The notes: a model not told the origin generated them from the sequence alone. A DNA stretch of 64,000 bases from UBA2402 sp037139735 (GCA_037139735.1 JBAXFU010000004.1:1-64000), one strand, 5' to 3'. Counted from the stretch's first letter, positions 40,999-50,553 are shown. Numbers and translations are program-made.

Positions 40999-42876
40999 AT
41001 GATTCTCCTCTCTCTCATTCTGATCCCTCTGCTCTTCGCGGCGCTGCTGGCCCTTGCGCCCGCCGCCCAAGCGAGGTCGTTCGCGTTCCTGGGCATGCTG
41101 ACGAGCTCCGCCGCGGCCGTGCTCGCGATGCTCCGCTTCGACTGGAGCAACGGGGCGGTCTTCGCCAACGAGAAGTCCTTCGGCTGGCTGAGCGAGTTGG
41201 GCATCCAGCTCAGCGTCGGCGCCGACTCGGTCTCGATGCTGATGATCGCCCTGACGGCCTTGCTGGGCCCGATCTGCGTGGCGGCGTCCACGACGGCGGT
41301 CACCGAGCGTCACCGCACCTTCTTCGGCTGGCTGCTGGTGCTGCAGGCCGCGATGTACGGCGTCTTCATCGCCCGCGACCTCGTCCTTTTCTACATCTGT
41401 TTCGAGTTCACGCTCGTGCCGATGTTCGTGCTCATCAGCGTCTTCGGATCGACCAACCGCAAGCACGCGTCCGTTAAGTTCTTCCTCTACACCTTCACCG
41501 GCTCGGTGATCGCCCTGGCGGGTCTGGTCTACGTCGCCAAGTTCAACGCGCAGTTGCCCGTCAACGCGAGCCGCGAATCGCTGGCGGCGTTGATGCAGGC
41601 CGGCGGCACCGCGGCTCCCGGCCCGGGCGTCTGGACGTTCGACATCGAGACGCTCGCCCGCGCCGCCCGTCGCATGTCGAGTTCGGAGCAGGCGTGGGTG
41701 CTGCTGGCGCTGATGGCCGGCTTTGCCGTCAAGGTGCCCCTCTTCCCCGTGCACACGTGGCTGCCCCTGGCCCACACCGAGGCGCCCACGGCCGGTTCGG
41801 TCATGCTGGCCGGCGTCCTGCTCAAGCTGGGCACCTACGGCATCTTCCGGTTCGCGATCCCCTTCGTGCCCGCCGCGTTCAGCGAATACGCCCCCCTCAT
41901 CGCGCAGCTCTGCATCGTGGGCATCCTCTACGGCGGCCTCATCTGCTGGGTGCAGACCGACGTCAAGAAGCTCGTGGCCTACTCCTCGGTGGCGCACCTT
42001 GGGTTCTGCGTGCTCGGGCTCGCCGCGACCAACACCACGGGCGTGAGCGGCTCGATCCTCTACATGATCAACCACGGTCTGTCGACCGGCGCGCTCTTCC
42101 TTTGCATCGGCATGGTGTACGAGCGCTACCACACCCGCTCCATGAAGGAGTTGGGCGGGTTGGCGGCCAAGATGCCCGTCTGGTCCACCTTCATGGTCTT
42201 CTTCGCCATGGCGTCCGTGGGCTTGCCCGGACTCAACGGCTTCGTGAGCGAGTTCATGTGCCTCTTGGCCGCCTTCCAGGCGAGCAGCGCGTGGGGCAGC
42301 AGCACCACGATGGTCAACGGAGCGATGGATGCCGGGCTGTGGGGCTCGGCCGGCGCATCGACCATCGGAGCCACGCACGGCGGCTTGGGCCCGTGGTACG
42401 CGGCCATCGCCGGCATTGGCATGATCGTCGCGGCCATGTACCTGCTGCTCATGGTCGGTCGAGTCGTCTGGGGACCGCTGGTCGAGCCGCATGGCCACGG
42501 CGGGCATGGTCACGGCGGGCATGGTCACGTCGGGCATGGTCACGTCGGGCATGGTCACGGCGGGCACGGGGCCGATCACCATGACCACCATGTCGACGCT
42601 CACGGTCCGCTCCCGGCGGACCTGACCACCCGCGAGATCGCCGTCTTGGCTCCGTTGGCCATCTTGTGCCTGGTGCTGGGCGTCTATCCCAAGCTCCTGC
42701 TCTCGCCCCTCGAAGGGCCCGTGAACCAGACGGTGCAACTCATCGACTCGGCCCGATCCATGGGCCTGCAACTCGACGCGCCCGCCCACACGACCACGCC
42801 CGCGACCACGCCCGCGACCATGCCCGCGACCATGCCCGCTCATGGCGGTGCGCCGACCCAGGGACACGCCCAATGA
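40999..42876 (+). CDS. nuoM: NADH-quinone oxidoreductase subunit M
   Basis: Antiporter-like subunit. The 625-residue protein shows FYICFEFTLVPMFVLISVFG with the key Glu, FFLYTFTGSVIALAGLVYVA, FAVKVPLFPVHTWLPLAH and DVKKLVAYSSVAHLGFCVLG. Near residue 495-540 is a His/Gly loop (about 16 His; HGHGGHGHGGHGHVG), and the C-terminus carries a run of four TPAT/MPAT repeats. The start is 13 bases after nuoL. The stop overlaps nuoN (ATGA). Confidence 0.94.
   Translation: MILLSLILIPLLFAALLALAPAAQARSFAFLGMLTSSAAAVLAMLRFDWSNGAVFANEKSFGWLSELGIQLSVGADSVSMLMIALTALLGPICVAASTTAVTERHRTFFGWLLVLQAAMYGVFIARDLVLFYICFEFTLVPMFVLISVFGSTNRKHASVKFFLYTFTGSVIALAGLVYVAKFNAQLPVNASRESLAALMQAGGTAAPGPGVWTFDIETLARAARRMSSSEQAWVLLALMAGFAVKVPLFPVHTWLPLAHTEAPTAGSVMLAGVLLKLGTYGIFRFAIPFVPAAFSEYAPLIAQLCIVGILYGGLICWVQTDVKKLVAYSSVAHLGFCVLGLAATNTTGVSGSILYMINHGLSTGALFLCIGMVYERYHTRSMKELGGLAAKMPVWSTFMVFFAMASVGLPGLNGFVSEFMCLLAAFQASSAWGSSTTMVNGAMDAGLWGSAGASTIGATHGGLGPWYAAIAGIGMIVAAMYLLLMVGRVVWGPLVEPHGHGGHGHGGHGHVGHGHVGHGHGGHGADHHDHHVDAHGPLPADLTTREIAVLAPLAILCLVLGVYPKLLLSPLEGPVNQTVQLIDSARSMGLQLDAPAHTTTPATTPATMPATMPAHGGAPTQGHAQ
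42486..42600 (+). repeat. 15-base tandem repeat encoding the NuoM His-loop
   Basis: The unit GGGCATGGTCACGGC or its GTC variant is repeated about five times from 42501, encoding GHGHG/V. It is nearly exact, suggesting recent slippage expansion. Confidence 0.85.
42786..42840 (+). repeat. 12-base tandem repeat at the NuoM C-terminus
   Basis: The unit CCCGCGACCAYG is repeated about four times, encoding TPAT then MPAT. It ends the protein just before the nuoN overlap. Confidence 0.8.
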
Positions 42877-44546
42877 CCGAACGTCTTGCCTATCTCTGGC
42901 CCGAGATCGCCCTCTTCATTGCCACGTGCGTGGTGATGGTGCTGGGTCTCTCCCGCACCTACGCGACCCGCAAGGCCACCGCCACCATCGCCGCCTTGGG
43001 CACGTTCGCTTCGGCCGTGCTCGCGTTCCTGACCACGCCCGACGGGGGCGAGATCCAGGCCGCCGCGGGGCAGCTCTACCTCGCGTCGATGGTGCCCTAT
43101 GCCAAGACGCTGATCGGCGCGGTGGCCACGTTGATCCTGCTCTCGATGGCCGGGACCGTCGATCGCGCCGAGGAGGCCGATATCGCCCGCGGGGTGCGAA
43201 CGTTCGATCCGCTCCGCAGCAACCGAGCCGAGTTCTACGCCTTCTACCTCTTCTCCATCACCGGCCTCATGCTCTGCGCCGACGCCGATGACCTGATCTG
43301 GCTCTTCCTGGCCCTCGAACTCACCAGCCTGCCCACCTATATCATGGTGGCGATCTCCACGGCCCGCAATCGGGGTCGCGAGGCGGGCGTCAAGTACTTC
43401 TTCCTCGGCGCCATGGGCGCGGCCGTCTTCCTCTACGGATTCGCCCTGATCTACGGGGCGGTCGGCTCCACCAACCTCAACCAGATCGCGGTCGCCTTCG
43501 CCACGCAGGGCGTCAGCTCGTTGGGCATGGTCGGCGTCATGCTCGCCATCGTGGGCATCTGCTTCAAGATCGCCGCCGTCCCGATGCACTTCTACACGCC
43601 CGACGTGTACGAGGGCGCCGCGCCGCAGGTCTCCGGCTTCCTCGCCTTCGTGCCCAAGACGGCGGGGTTCCTCTCCATCCTGCTCATCTGCGGCGCGGTG
43701 GGTTGGAACTACGTCATCCCCGTCCGAGGCGGCGACCCGCTCGCCACCGTCATGCCCTCGCCTGAAGGCACGCAGCTTCCCGAGGTCCTGCGTCTGACCC
43801 TCTGGGTCATCGCCGCCCTCACCATGACCGTCGGCAACGTGCTGGCCCTGCTGCAAACCTCGGTCAAGCGGATGCTCGCCTACTCGTCGATCGCGCACTC
43901 GGGCTACATGCTCGTGGGCGTCATCGTCGGTCCCGGCATCGCCTCCGACTCCTTCAGCGGCAACGGGATCGCGGCGGTCCTCTTCTACCTGCTCAGCTAC
44001 GGCGTCATGAATGCCGGCGTCTTCGCCGTGCTCGCCGCCCTGGAGCGGGCCCCCGGTCGCGACGGCGAAGCCCGCGAAATCGAGACCATCAGCGACCTCA
44101 AGGGACTCTGCCGCACGCATCCGATGCTCGGCTGGCCGATGGTGATCTGCTCCCTGAGTCTGCTGGGTCTGCCTCCGTTGCTGGGCTTCTTCGGCAAGTT
44201 GCCCCTCTTCACCGCCGCCATCCGCGCGGGGGAGATTCCGCTCGTGCTGGTGCTGGGCGTCAACTCCGCGATCGCCGCGTGCTACTACCTCAGGCTGGCC
44301 TTCGCGCCGCTGACCGAGGTCGCGGACGATGCCGACGGCGATCCCATCGTCGTCGCTCCCTTCCGCTCGCGAGCCGCGGCGGCCATCATCTCCTGCCTGC
44401 TTGTCATCGGCTTGGCCCTCGGCGGCAACGTGCTGATGCAGGGGGCTCGCACCGCCGCGAGCTACACCGAAGCGGCGGCCCTCAAGTCGCGGGTGCACCA
44501 AGCCGCGGATGCGGCGATGGCGCCTCGCGGCGTCGCGTCGCAGTGA
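42873..44546 (+). CDS. nuoN: NADH-quinone oxidoreductase subunit N
   Basis: Third antiporter-like subunit. The 557-residue protein includes LIWLFLALELTSLPTYIMVA with the essential Glu, REAGVKYFFLGAMGAAVFLY, FKIAAVPMHFYTPDVYEG and TSVKRMLAYSSIAHSGYMLV, all in the expected order. Fourteen or so helices. ATG overlaps the nuoM stop. Last gene of the J-K-L-M-N run. Confidence 0.94.
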   Translation: MTERLAYLWPEIALFIATCVVMVLGLSRTYATRKATATIAALGTFASAVLAFLTTPDGGEIQAAAGQLYLASMVPYAKTLIGAVATLILLSMAGTVDRAEEADIARGVRTFDPLRSNRAEFYAFYLFSITGLMLCADADDLIWLFLALELTSLPTYIMVAISTARNRGREAGVKYFFLGAMGAAVFLYGFALIYGAVGSTNLNQIAVAFATQGVSSLGMVGVMLAIVGICFKIAAVPMHFYTPDVYEGAAPQVSGFLAFVPKTAGFLSILLICGAVGWNYVIPVRGGDPLATVMPSPEGTQLPEVLRLTLWVIAALTMTVGNVLALLQTSVKRMLAYSSIAHSGYMLVGVIVGPGIASDSFSGNGIAAVLFYLLSYGVMNAGVFAVLAALERAPGRDGEAREIETISDLKGLCRTHPMLGWPMVICSLSLLGLPPLLGFFGKLPLFTAAIRAGEIPLVLVLGVNSAIAACYYLRLAFAPLTEVADDADGDPIVVAPFRSRAAAAIISCLLVIGLALGGNVLMQGARTAASYTEAAALKSRVHQAADAAMAPRGVASQ

Positions 44547-44636
44547 CGGGCGGCTGGCGCGGCGAGTGTCGGGCGATCGGCCGCTTGTCGGTCAATGGAG
44601 GCGACACGGTCTCCGGCGGCTGAGCGTCGTCGGCGA

Positions 44637-46802
44637 CTATGCCACCATCGTTCCGCCGGCGAAGTTCGCCACGAGTTGGGAGTAGGTGAGGTTGGCGACG
44701 CCCGTTCGGCCTTCCAACGCGCTGCCGCTCGCTCCCCACGGATTGCGGACCGAGTAAAGGGAGACGCCATTGACTCGAGACACGCCGAGCAGCGAGTAGC
44801 CGTGTGCTCGGACGAGATTGGGCGCGGTGAGGGACGTCGCGAACTCGACGGCCTTTCCCGAGGCGAGCGTGGTCGAGAGCAAGCCGTAGAGCTTGGCGTC
44901 GGTGTACGCGGCAGGATTGAACGTGGCGGATTGCAAGCCGAAGAGGTCGTTGACCTCGCCAAAGTAGCCGCCGTTGAGCGAGGCGTAGGTGTTGGTGTCG
45001 CGACGGCAGAACGCGTAGGCCTTCTCGAGGATGGGAACCCAGATCCTTCCGGAAGCGCCGCCGTTGGCGTACAGCAGTGAGCTCAGACCCGCTCCGACCG
45101 CGGCGAACTGGTTGCTGACGCGATAAAAACGGGCCTTGCCGTCGTGGAAGTACCGGACGGTGTAGGTGCCGTCGCCCATGTCGACGCACGAGCCGGTGAT
45201 GACCGATGGGCTGGAGTTGGCGATCGAAGCGAGCGTGGAGATGAAGTAGCAGTCGCCGACTTGTCCCTGGTTCGCGTCCGAGGCGGCGACGCCTGCGCCA
45301 AAGAGCGACTGATTCACCGATACCGTGTTGCGGATGTCGCCGGGATTGGGCAGACTGACTCCCGGCGCCTTGGAGACGCCGCCTTCGAAGGTGTCGACTC
45401 GATGAACGTTCGCGGAACCGGCGAACGTGTCGTCTTGATCGATCCACACGTTGGCGCTCACGACGAAGACGGAGAGGTCGTCGTTCAGGCCGTTGATGCT
45501 CTGGACGGTCACGCGGGTGGTGACCGATGCGTCGATCGAGAGGCTGTTGTTGCCGCCGCGGAGATAGACGAAGAGCCCGCCCGCGGTCGCCGCCTGCCGG
45601 ACCGTCACGCCGTTGATGTTGAAGATGAGCGTGGGACCCGCCTGCGAGACGGAGAACCTGTCGCTCGCGGCGGCGTCGTTGAGAACCAGCTCGTTCCCGA
45701 ATCTGGTCGTGATGCTCCATCCGGAAGTGCCGGGAAGCCGGACCTCGACGATTCGGGAGAAGGTCGAACTTCCTCCCGGCCCGTTCGCCAGGACCTTGTA
45801 GTAGGCCACGGCACCTTGGGCGAGCGTCGAGTCGGTATAGGACGTGTTGCTGCCGCCGTTGACGGTCGCCAGCAGCTTGAACGCGAGTCCGTCAGCGGAA
45901 CGCCAGACGCAGTATCCGGTGGCCCTGGGGTCGCCCGCGGTCCAACTGAGCTTCGCCTTTCCGGAGCGGACGTCGGCCGAGAGCCCCGTCGGCATCGCCG
46001 GTGCGGTGGTGATCGACGCGGTGCTGCTGAGCGGCGACGTCCTGTCTCCCGACATGGCCTGCACCCGGTACTTGTACGGCGTGTCCGGGCTCGTGGCGTT
46101 GTCGGCGTAGAAGCGTCCGCTGGTTTGCCCGATCTTGACGAACGCGCCGCCGGCCTCGGAGCGATAGATCGCAAAGCCGGTCACGTTCGGATCGGAGTGC
46201 GTCCAGAAAACCGACACGTAGCTGCCGCCGTTGGCGAGGTCGGCGACCATCTGGGCAACGACGTTGCCGGGTCCGGTCATCGGTGTCGTCACCGACGCGA
46301 GCTCGGAGGCGTCCGAAGTTCTGGAAGCGGTGAAGCCGGCGACCTTGTAGGCATAGGTCGTGTTCGCAAGGGTGACGGCGTCGTTGAACTTCGTGTTCGT
46401 CGCGCCGGACACCCTCCCGACGATGGTGAAGGTCGAGTTCGCGCCGATGGCCCGCCACACGACGTACCCGGTGGCGTTCGAATCGTTGTTCTTCCAACTG
46501 AGGGAGATCACGCCCTTGCCCGAGACGAGGCCGTAGGACGCTTTCAGGTCCGATGGCGTCGCGAGCGACGATGCGGCGACGACGATCGGCGCGTCGCCGG
46601 AGAGGGACTGGATGACGGGCGCCATGCCCGACAGGGTGCTCGGCGCGGGGTCGATCAGCACGTCGTGGTGCGAGTAGATGCTCATCAGCACGCGTGATTC
46701 GAGGGGCTCGAAGTTGCACGCAGCGGGAACTCGAGCGATCGGATCGCTCGGGATGAGATCGGACTCAGGCGGTGCGTCCTGACGGTTGATGGCGAGGCTC
46801 AT
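44637..46802 (-). CDS. Exported FN3-containing calpain-like cysteine protease
   Basis: A 721-residue protein with an LEPR-type N-terminus (FEPLESRVLMS near residue 31), typical of large secreted planctomycete proteins. Three fibronectin III-like domains follow at about 85-360 (TGYVVWRAIGANSTFTIVG, TGFAIYRSEAGGAFVKIGQ, TGYCVWRSADGLAFKLLAT are the matching strands). A linker of about 140 residues precedes a peptidase C2 domain at about 500-721. Its triad is visible: Cys in GQVGDCYFISTLASIA, His in RAHGYSLLGV and Asn in YSVRNPWG. Calpain-type calcium-binding EF-hands are absent. Substrate unknown. Confidence 0.82.
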   Translation of the reverse strand: MSLAINRQDAPPESDLIPSDPIARVPAACNFEPLESRVLMSIYSHHDVLIDPAPSTLSGMAPVIQSLSGDAPIVVAASSLATPSDLKASYGLVSGKGVISLSWKNNDSNATGYVVWRAIGANSTFTIVGRVSGATNTKFNDAVTLANTTYAYKVAGFTASRTSDASELASVTTPMTGPGNVVAQMVADLANGGSYVSVFWTHSDPNVTGFAIYRSEAGGAFVKIGQTSGRFYADNATSPDTPYKYRVQAMSGDRTSPLSSTASITTAPAMPTGLSADVRSGKAKLSWTAGDPRATGYCVWRSADGLAFKLLATVNGGSNTSYTDSTLAQGAVAYYKVLANGPGGSSTFSRIVEVRLPGTSGWSITTRFGNELVLNDAAASDRFSVSQAGPTLIFNINGVTVRQAATAGGLFVYLRGGNNSLSIDASVTTRVTVQSINGLNDDLSVFVVSANVWIDQDDTFAGSANVHRVDTFEGGVSKAPGVSLPNPGDIRNTVSVNQSLFGAGVAASDANQGQVGDCYFISTLASIANSSPSVITGSCVDMGDGTYTVRYFHDGKARFYRVSNQFAAVGAGLSSLLYANGGASGRIWVPILEKAYAFCRRDTNTYASLNGGYFGEVNDLFGLQSATFNPAAYTDAKLYGLLSTTLASGKAVEFATSLTAPNLVRAHGYSLLGVSRVNGVSLYSVRNPWGASGSALEGRTGVANLTYSQLVANFAGGTMVA

Positions 46803-47164
46803 TCAGCGACGATCATCGGGATTTCCCCGGGGTTGCTTCAACGAGCGGGTCGTTGCGAGCTCGAGATCGACGACCTTGACGATCGACGGTCAACCCGGCA
46901 CCGCCAGGAGAGTCCGAAAAGCCGCGCCGCCGTCAGGGTGAGTCCTTTTCCCTTTCCCGCATGAAGCCTGTGCGGGCCCGCCGATCCCGACACCAACGCT
47001 CATTGCGGGGCGGCCGCTGCGGAAAGTCAGGCCCGGCGGCGGAGCGGATCGGCGCGAGACGCGTTGGATCGATCCCCCGAACCCCGTGTCGGCCCGCAGC
47101 GTCGGACGGGGGTTGCAAGCCCCCGCGATCATCGCTCGAACGCGGCCGCGGCTCCCGCTCCCTC
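46803..47164. other. Intergenic region with one hairpin
   Basis: No supported gene in 362 bases. A small hairpin with the arms CGGGGG and CCCCCG (47107-47125, loop TTGCAAG) lies past the VKOR-DsbA gene stop and could terminate it, although there is no U-tract. The remainder shows only GC-rich sequence. Confidence 0.4.
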
Positions 47165-49066
47165 TCACTTCGCCGGCACGGGCGTCCCGTCGGCGTCGAA
47201 GATCATCGACGCCAGCAGGTTCTCGTTGTTGAGCTTCCACCGAGGCACCAGGCGGCCGTTGATGAAGATCATCGGCAGCGAGCGGATCCCCATGGACGTT
47301 GCCATCTGCGCGTCGCTGCGGATCGCCTCGGCCGCGAAGGGTTGTTCCATCGCTTCCATCAGGTCGTCCGCGTTCAGTCCCGCGATGCCCGCGGCTTCGC
47401 GGATCGTCGCCAGGTTGATCGCGTCCTGGTGCGCCATCAGGTGCCCGTGCACCGCCCAGAAGGCCTGCGGACCGCCCAGCACGTCGGCCGCTTCGCTGGC
47501 CTTGGCCGCCAGGCAGGCCGAGGCGTTCCGCTTGAGTTGGGTCGAAGGGTTGCAGTCGGCGTGCACCGGGTATTGCACGAAGTTGTAGCGGATGTTGGGC
47601 TTGGGGCCCCCGGTGAAGAGACGCAGGATGCCGTCGGCGTCGCCCGTGCTCTTCTCCGAGTAGTCGCCCACGAGCACCACCTGCACCTTCGCGTCGTCGG
47701 GGCCCAGCGTGTGGCGGGTGACGCCCTCGGGCATCGTCACCTGCGGCTGCGACCGCCAGTCCTCGAAATACTTCGTCCTCGCGTCGGCGGGGGCGTCCTG
47801 CGCGTTGGCCACCGCCAGTGGATTGGCCGCCAGCGTGGCCTGCACCGCCCGGGTCAACGCCTGCGGTGCGCTCCAGCCGCGAAGTTCGACGCCGTTGATG
47901 AAGATCATCGGCGTGAAGTAGATGCCCAGCGACAGGCCGAACTCGACGTCCTCAGCCACCGCGGCCTTCGTGATTTCGCCCGTCATGATCTGCTGGAAGG
48001 CCTTGGGGTCGTACCCCAACGACTGGAGCCCTTGCACCAGCTCCGCATCGGTGAACGAGCCCTGACGCGAGAAGAGCCAGCGGTGCATCTCCCAGAAGCC
48101 GTCGGCCCCGCGGAGCATGCCCGCCGTCTGGGCCGCCCGTGCCGCCCAGCACGCGTTGGGGTGCAGGTCCTGTCCGCCCATCGCAGGGTTGCAGCCGCTC
48201 GAGAGCGGGAAGTACCGCACGCCCACCGAGATGTTGGGCGTCGACTTCATCAACGCGTTGAGTTCTCCCTCGATCTTGAAGCAGTCAGGGCACTGGTAGT
48301 CGGTGAAGAGGACGATGCGCACGGGCGCCACCTCCGGGCCGAACCGGAATCGCCCCTCGAGCGCTCGCTTGGGGCGAGCCGCCGCCTCGGGGTTCGGCGA
48401 AGGGTCCGGCGTGGCCGAAGGATCCGCCGTCGACGGAGCGGCCTGGGATCCTTGGCGACCGGCTTGCGAGGCCATCTCGGCCGTGCTTGCGGCCAGTTGC
48501 GACTCGGCCTGCGCCCGGGCCCGGGCCTGAAAGACCAGTTCCACGGGCACCAGCACCGAATACGTCGCCGCCGCCGCCACCGAGCCGATGGCCGCCTGAC
48601 GGATCCAGTTCGCGTGGACCCCCGTCGTGGCCAGTTCCAGGGCGACCAACAGCAGCAGGTTGGCGGCATGAACCGCCAGGCAATAGGAACAGATCAGGTT
48701 GGCGCCGAGCGCAATCCCGAAGTACACCAGCGATCCTGCCGCCGCCAGACGCATGCCCCACGCGATGGCCTTGGCCGCACGCGCCCGGGTCAGCAACACG
48801 ATGGTGGTCATGGCCGCGAAGTGCGCAGCGCCGATGATCGACAACGGGATGCCCAGGGCCGATCCCCAGACGCTCTTGGCCGCGGCATCACACCCGCCGC
48901 CCGCGCCGCACCCCGGCAGCGTCACGGCCCCGAAGTGCTTGAGCACCAGCGCGAGCGACGCCACCAACCCCGTCACGCAACAGGCCAGGGCCAAGGCGAA
49001 CAAGGGCATGGAGGCGGGGGCGGGCTGGGGCTTGGCCGCCGCCGCAGGCGGTTGCTTCTTCTTCAT
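47165..49066 (-). CDS. VKOR-DsbA-DsbA disulfide oxidoreductase fusion
   Basis: A 633-residue membrane protein for periplasmic disulfide formation. The VKOR domain (residues about 20-180) has four or more helices, with the loop pair CGAGGGC near 52-58, the conserved Ser/Gly patch SALGIPLSIIG and the active CSYCLAVHAAN. A linker and a first thioredoxin/DsbA domain at about 245-415 carry the motif TDYQCPDCFK and end in FTPMIFINGVEL. A second DsbA-like domain at about 445-630 (VVLVGDYSEKSTGDADG, LPMIFINGRL) keeps the cis-Pro but has lost the CxxC. VKOR reoxidises the fused DsbA; the second copy may be structural or substrate-binding. Confidence 0.88.
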   Translation of the reverse strand: MKKKQPPAAAAKPQPAPASMPLFALALACCVTGLVASLALVLKHFGAVTLPGCGAGGGCDAAAKSVWGSALGIPLSIIGAAHFAAMTTIVLLTRARAAKAIAWGMRLAAAGSLVYFGIALGANLICSYCLAVHAANLLLLVALELATTGVHANWIRQAAIGSVAAAATYSVLVPVELVFQARARAQAESQLAASTAEMASQAGRQGSQAAPSTADPSATPDPSPNPEAAARPKRALEGRFRFGPEVAPVRIVLFTDYQCPDCFKIEGELNALMKSTPNISVGVRYFPLSSGCNPAMGGQDLHPNACWAARAAQTAGMLRGADGFWEMHRWLFSRQGSFTDAELVQGLQSLGYDPKAFQQIMTGEITKAAVAEDVEFGLSLGIYFTPMIFINGVELRGWSAPQALTRAVQATLAANPLAVANAQDAPADARTKYFEDWRSQPQVTMPEGVTRHTLGPDDAKVQVVLVGDYSEKSTGDADGILRLFTGGPKPNIRYNFVQYPVHADCNPSTQLKRNASACLAAKASEAADVLGGPQAFWAVHGHLMAHQDAINLATIREAAGIAGLNADDLMEAMEQPFAAEAIRSDAQMATSMGIRSLPMIFINGRLVPRWKLNNENLLASMIFDADGTPVPAK

Positions 49067-49098
49067 GCCTTCAGGATAGCGACGGGTGGGCGAAGCGG

Positions 49099-50553
49099 TC
49101 ACTGCCCGGGCGTGGCGTTGTCGGCGCCGACGGTCGACCACCCTGCTCGGCGCGGGCTCTGGCTGGGGTCTGGTGGGAGCGTGGGCAACGATTCGAGCGA
49201 GACCTTGGCGCCGGCCTGGTCGGCCAGTTCGAGGGTCGCGCCGGCGGACCGCAGGAGGGCCAGTTGTCGCATGCCGATGCGGGCATGGAGCGTGACGTGG
49301 GTGTCGGTGTAGACGCGGTCGGTAACGGTGCCGCGAGACTCGATGAGGTGGATCGTTCGCGAGTCGCGGAGGGGCACGGTGACCTGGAAGTCGGCGATGT
49401 CGCCCAAGGCCAGTTCACGAACGATGTCGCGCAGGCGGCCTAGGCCGCTGCGGGCATCGTCGCCGCCGATGGCGGAGATGGGCATCGAGCCCGGCACCCG
49501 CTGCTGCCACGCCAAGGCCTCGGCGTTGTCGCGGAGGCGGTCGATCTTGTTGAGCAGCACGATGCGGCGAGGGGCCGTCCAGTGGCGGTCCTCGGTGTGG
49601 GGCGAGTCGCGAAGCTCGGCTTCAAGCTCGTCGAGCACGTGCGTGACCACCTTGTACTGCAGTTCCGCCGCGGGGTCGGAGATGTCGAGGACGATGAGCA
49701 GCACGTCGGCGTGCGTGGCTTCCTCGAGCGTCGCGCGGAAGGAGGCCACCAGGTGGTGGGGGATGTTCCGCACGAAGCCCACGGTGTCGGAGAGCATCAC
49801 CGACACCGCCCCGCCCAACGACCACTCGCGAGTGCGGGTCATGAGCGTGGCGAAGAGGCGGTCGTCGGCGTACGCGCCGCCCGCGGTGAGCGTGTTGAAG
49901 AGCGTCGACTTGCCGGCGTTGGTGTAGCCGACGATGCCCACGGTGAAGTGTTGCGACTTGCGGGCGGCCACCTCGCGACGCTTGCGGGCCTGGATCGACT
50001 CGAGCTCCCGCTTGAGCTCGATCTTGCGCTGGGCCACGAGGCGTCGGTCGATCTCGAGCTGCATCTCGCCCGGCCCCCGCGTGCCGATGCCGCCGACGAT
50101 TCGCTCGAGGTGGCTCCACATCGCCTTGAGGCGCGGGTACGTGTACTCCATCTGGGCCAGCTCGACCTGCAGCTTGGCCTCGGCGGTGGCGGCGCGCGAC
50201 GCGAAGATGTCGAGAATGAGCTCCGATCGGTCGAGCACCTTGCAGAGCGTCGTCTTCTCGATGTTGCTGATCTGCTTGGGCGACAGGTCGTGGTCGAAGA
50301 TGATCGTCTTCGCGCCCGCCTCGCGGGCGAACTCGCGGAGTTCCTGCACCTTGCCCGAGCCGATGAACGTCGCCGGCACCGGCCGCTCGATGTTCTGCGA
50401 CAACTCGCCCGCCACGATGGCCCCCGCCTGCTCCGCCAGCGACCGGAGTTCGCCAAAGGGGTCGCGGGGGTCGAAATCGGCGTCGGGAAGCCGCCCCGCG
50501 GCAAGCACCACCCGCTCGGACTGGACCTGAATCGACGTGCGTTCTTGAGACAT
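49099..50553 (-). CDS. hflX: GTPase HflX
   Basis: A ribosome-associated GTPase, known to split stalled 70S ribosomes. The 484-residue protein has the HflX N-terminal domain (ATFIGSGKVQELREFA, IFDHDLSPKQISNIEK, LDRSELILDIFASRA, GGIGTRGPGEMQLEIDRR), a coiled coil and the G domain: G1 GYTNAGKSTLF, G3 SDTVGFVRNIPH and G4 LLNKID. The Arg/Gly-rich GTRGPGE loop is characteristic. Start ATG 50553. It sits 32 bp before the VKOR-DsbA gene, probably cotranscribed. Confidence 0.95.
   Translation of the reverse strand: MSQERTSIQVQSERVVLAAGRLPDADFDPRDPFGELRSLAEQAGAIVAGELSQNIERPVPATFIGSGKVQELREFAREAGAKTIIFDHDLSPKQISNIEKTTLCKVLDRSELILDIFASRAATAEAKLQVELAQMEYTYPRLKAMWSHLERIVGGIGTRGPGEMQLEIDRRLVAQRKIELKRELESIQARKRREVAARKSQHFTVGIVGYTNAGKSTLFNTLTAGGAYADDRLFATLMTRTREWSLGGAVSVMLSDTVGFVRNIPHHLVASFRATLEEATHADVLLIVLDISDPAAELQYKVVTHVLDELEAELRDSPHTEDRHWTAPRRIVLLNKIDRLRDNAEALAWQQRVPGSMPISAIGGDDARSGLGRLRDIVRELALGDIADFQVTVPLRDSRTIHLIESRGTVTDRVYTDTHVTLHARIGMRQLALLRSAGATLELADQAGAKVSLESLPTLPPDPSQSPRRAGWSTVGADNATPGQ

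Noticed and set aside
38694..41303. Long minus-strand ORF opposite nuoL
   Set aside because: Same reason: antisense reading of a repetitive GC-rich gene with His/Asp codons; NuoL motifs are unmistakable on the plus strand.
42486..42840. CRISPR-like repeats
   Set aside because: The tandem units are in frame within nuoM, have no unique spacers and encode HGHGG and TPAT sequence.
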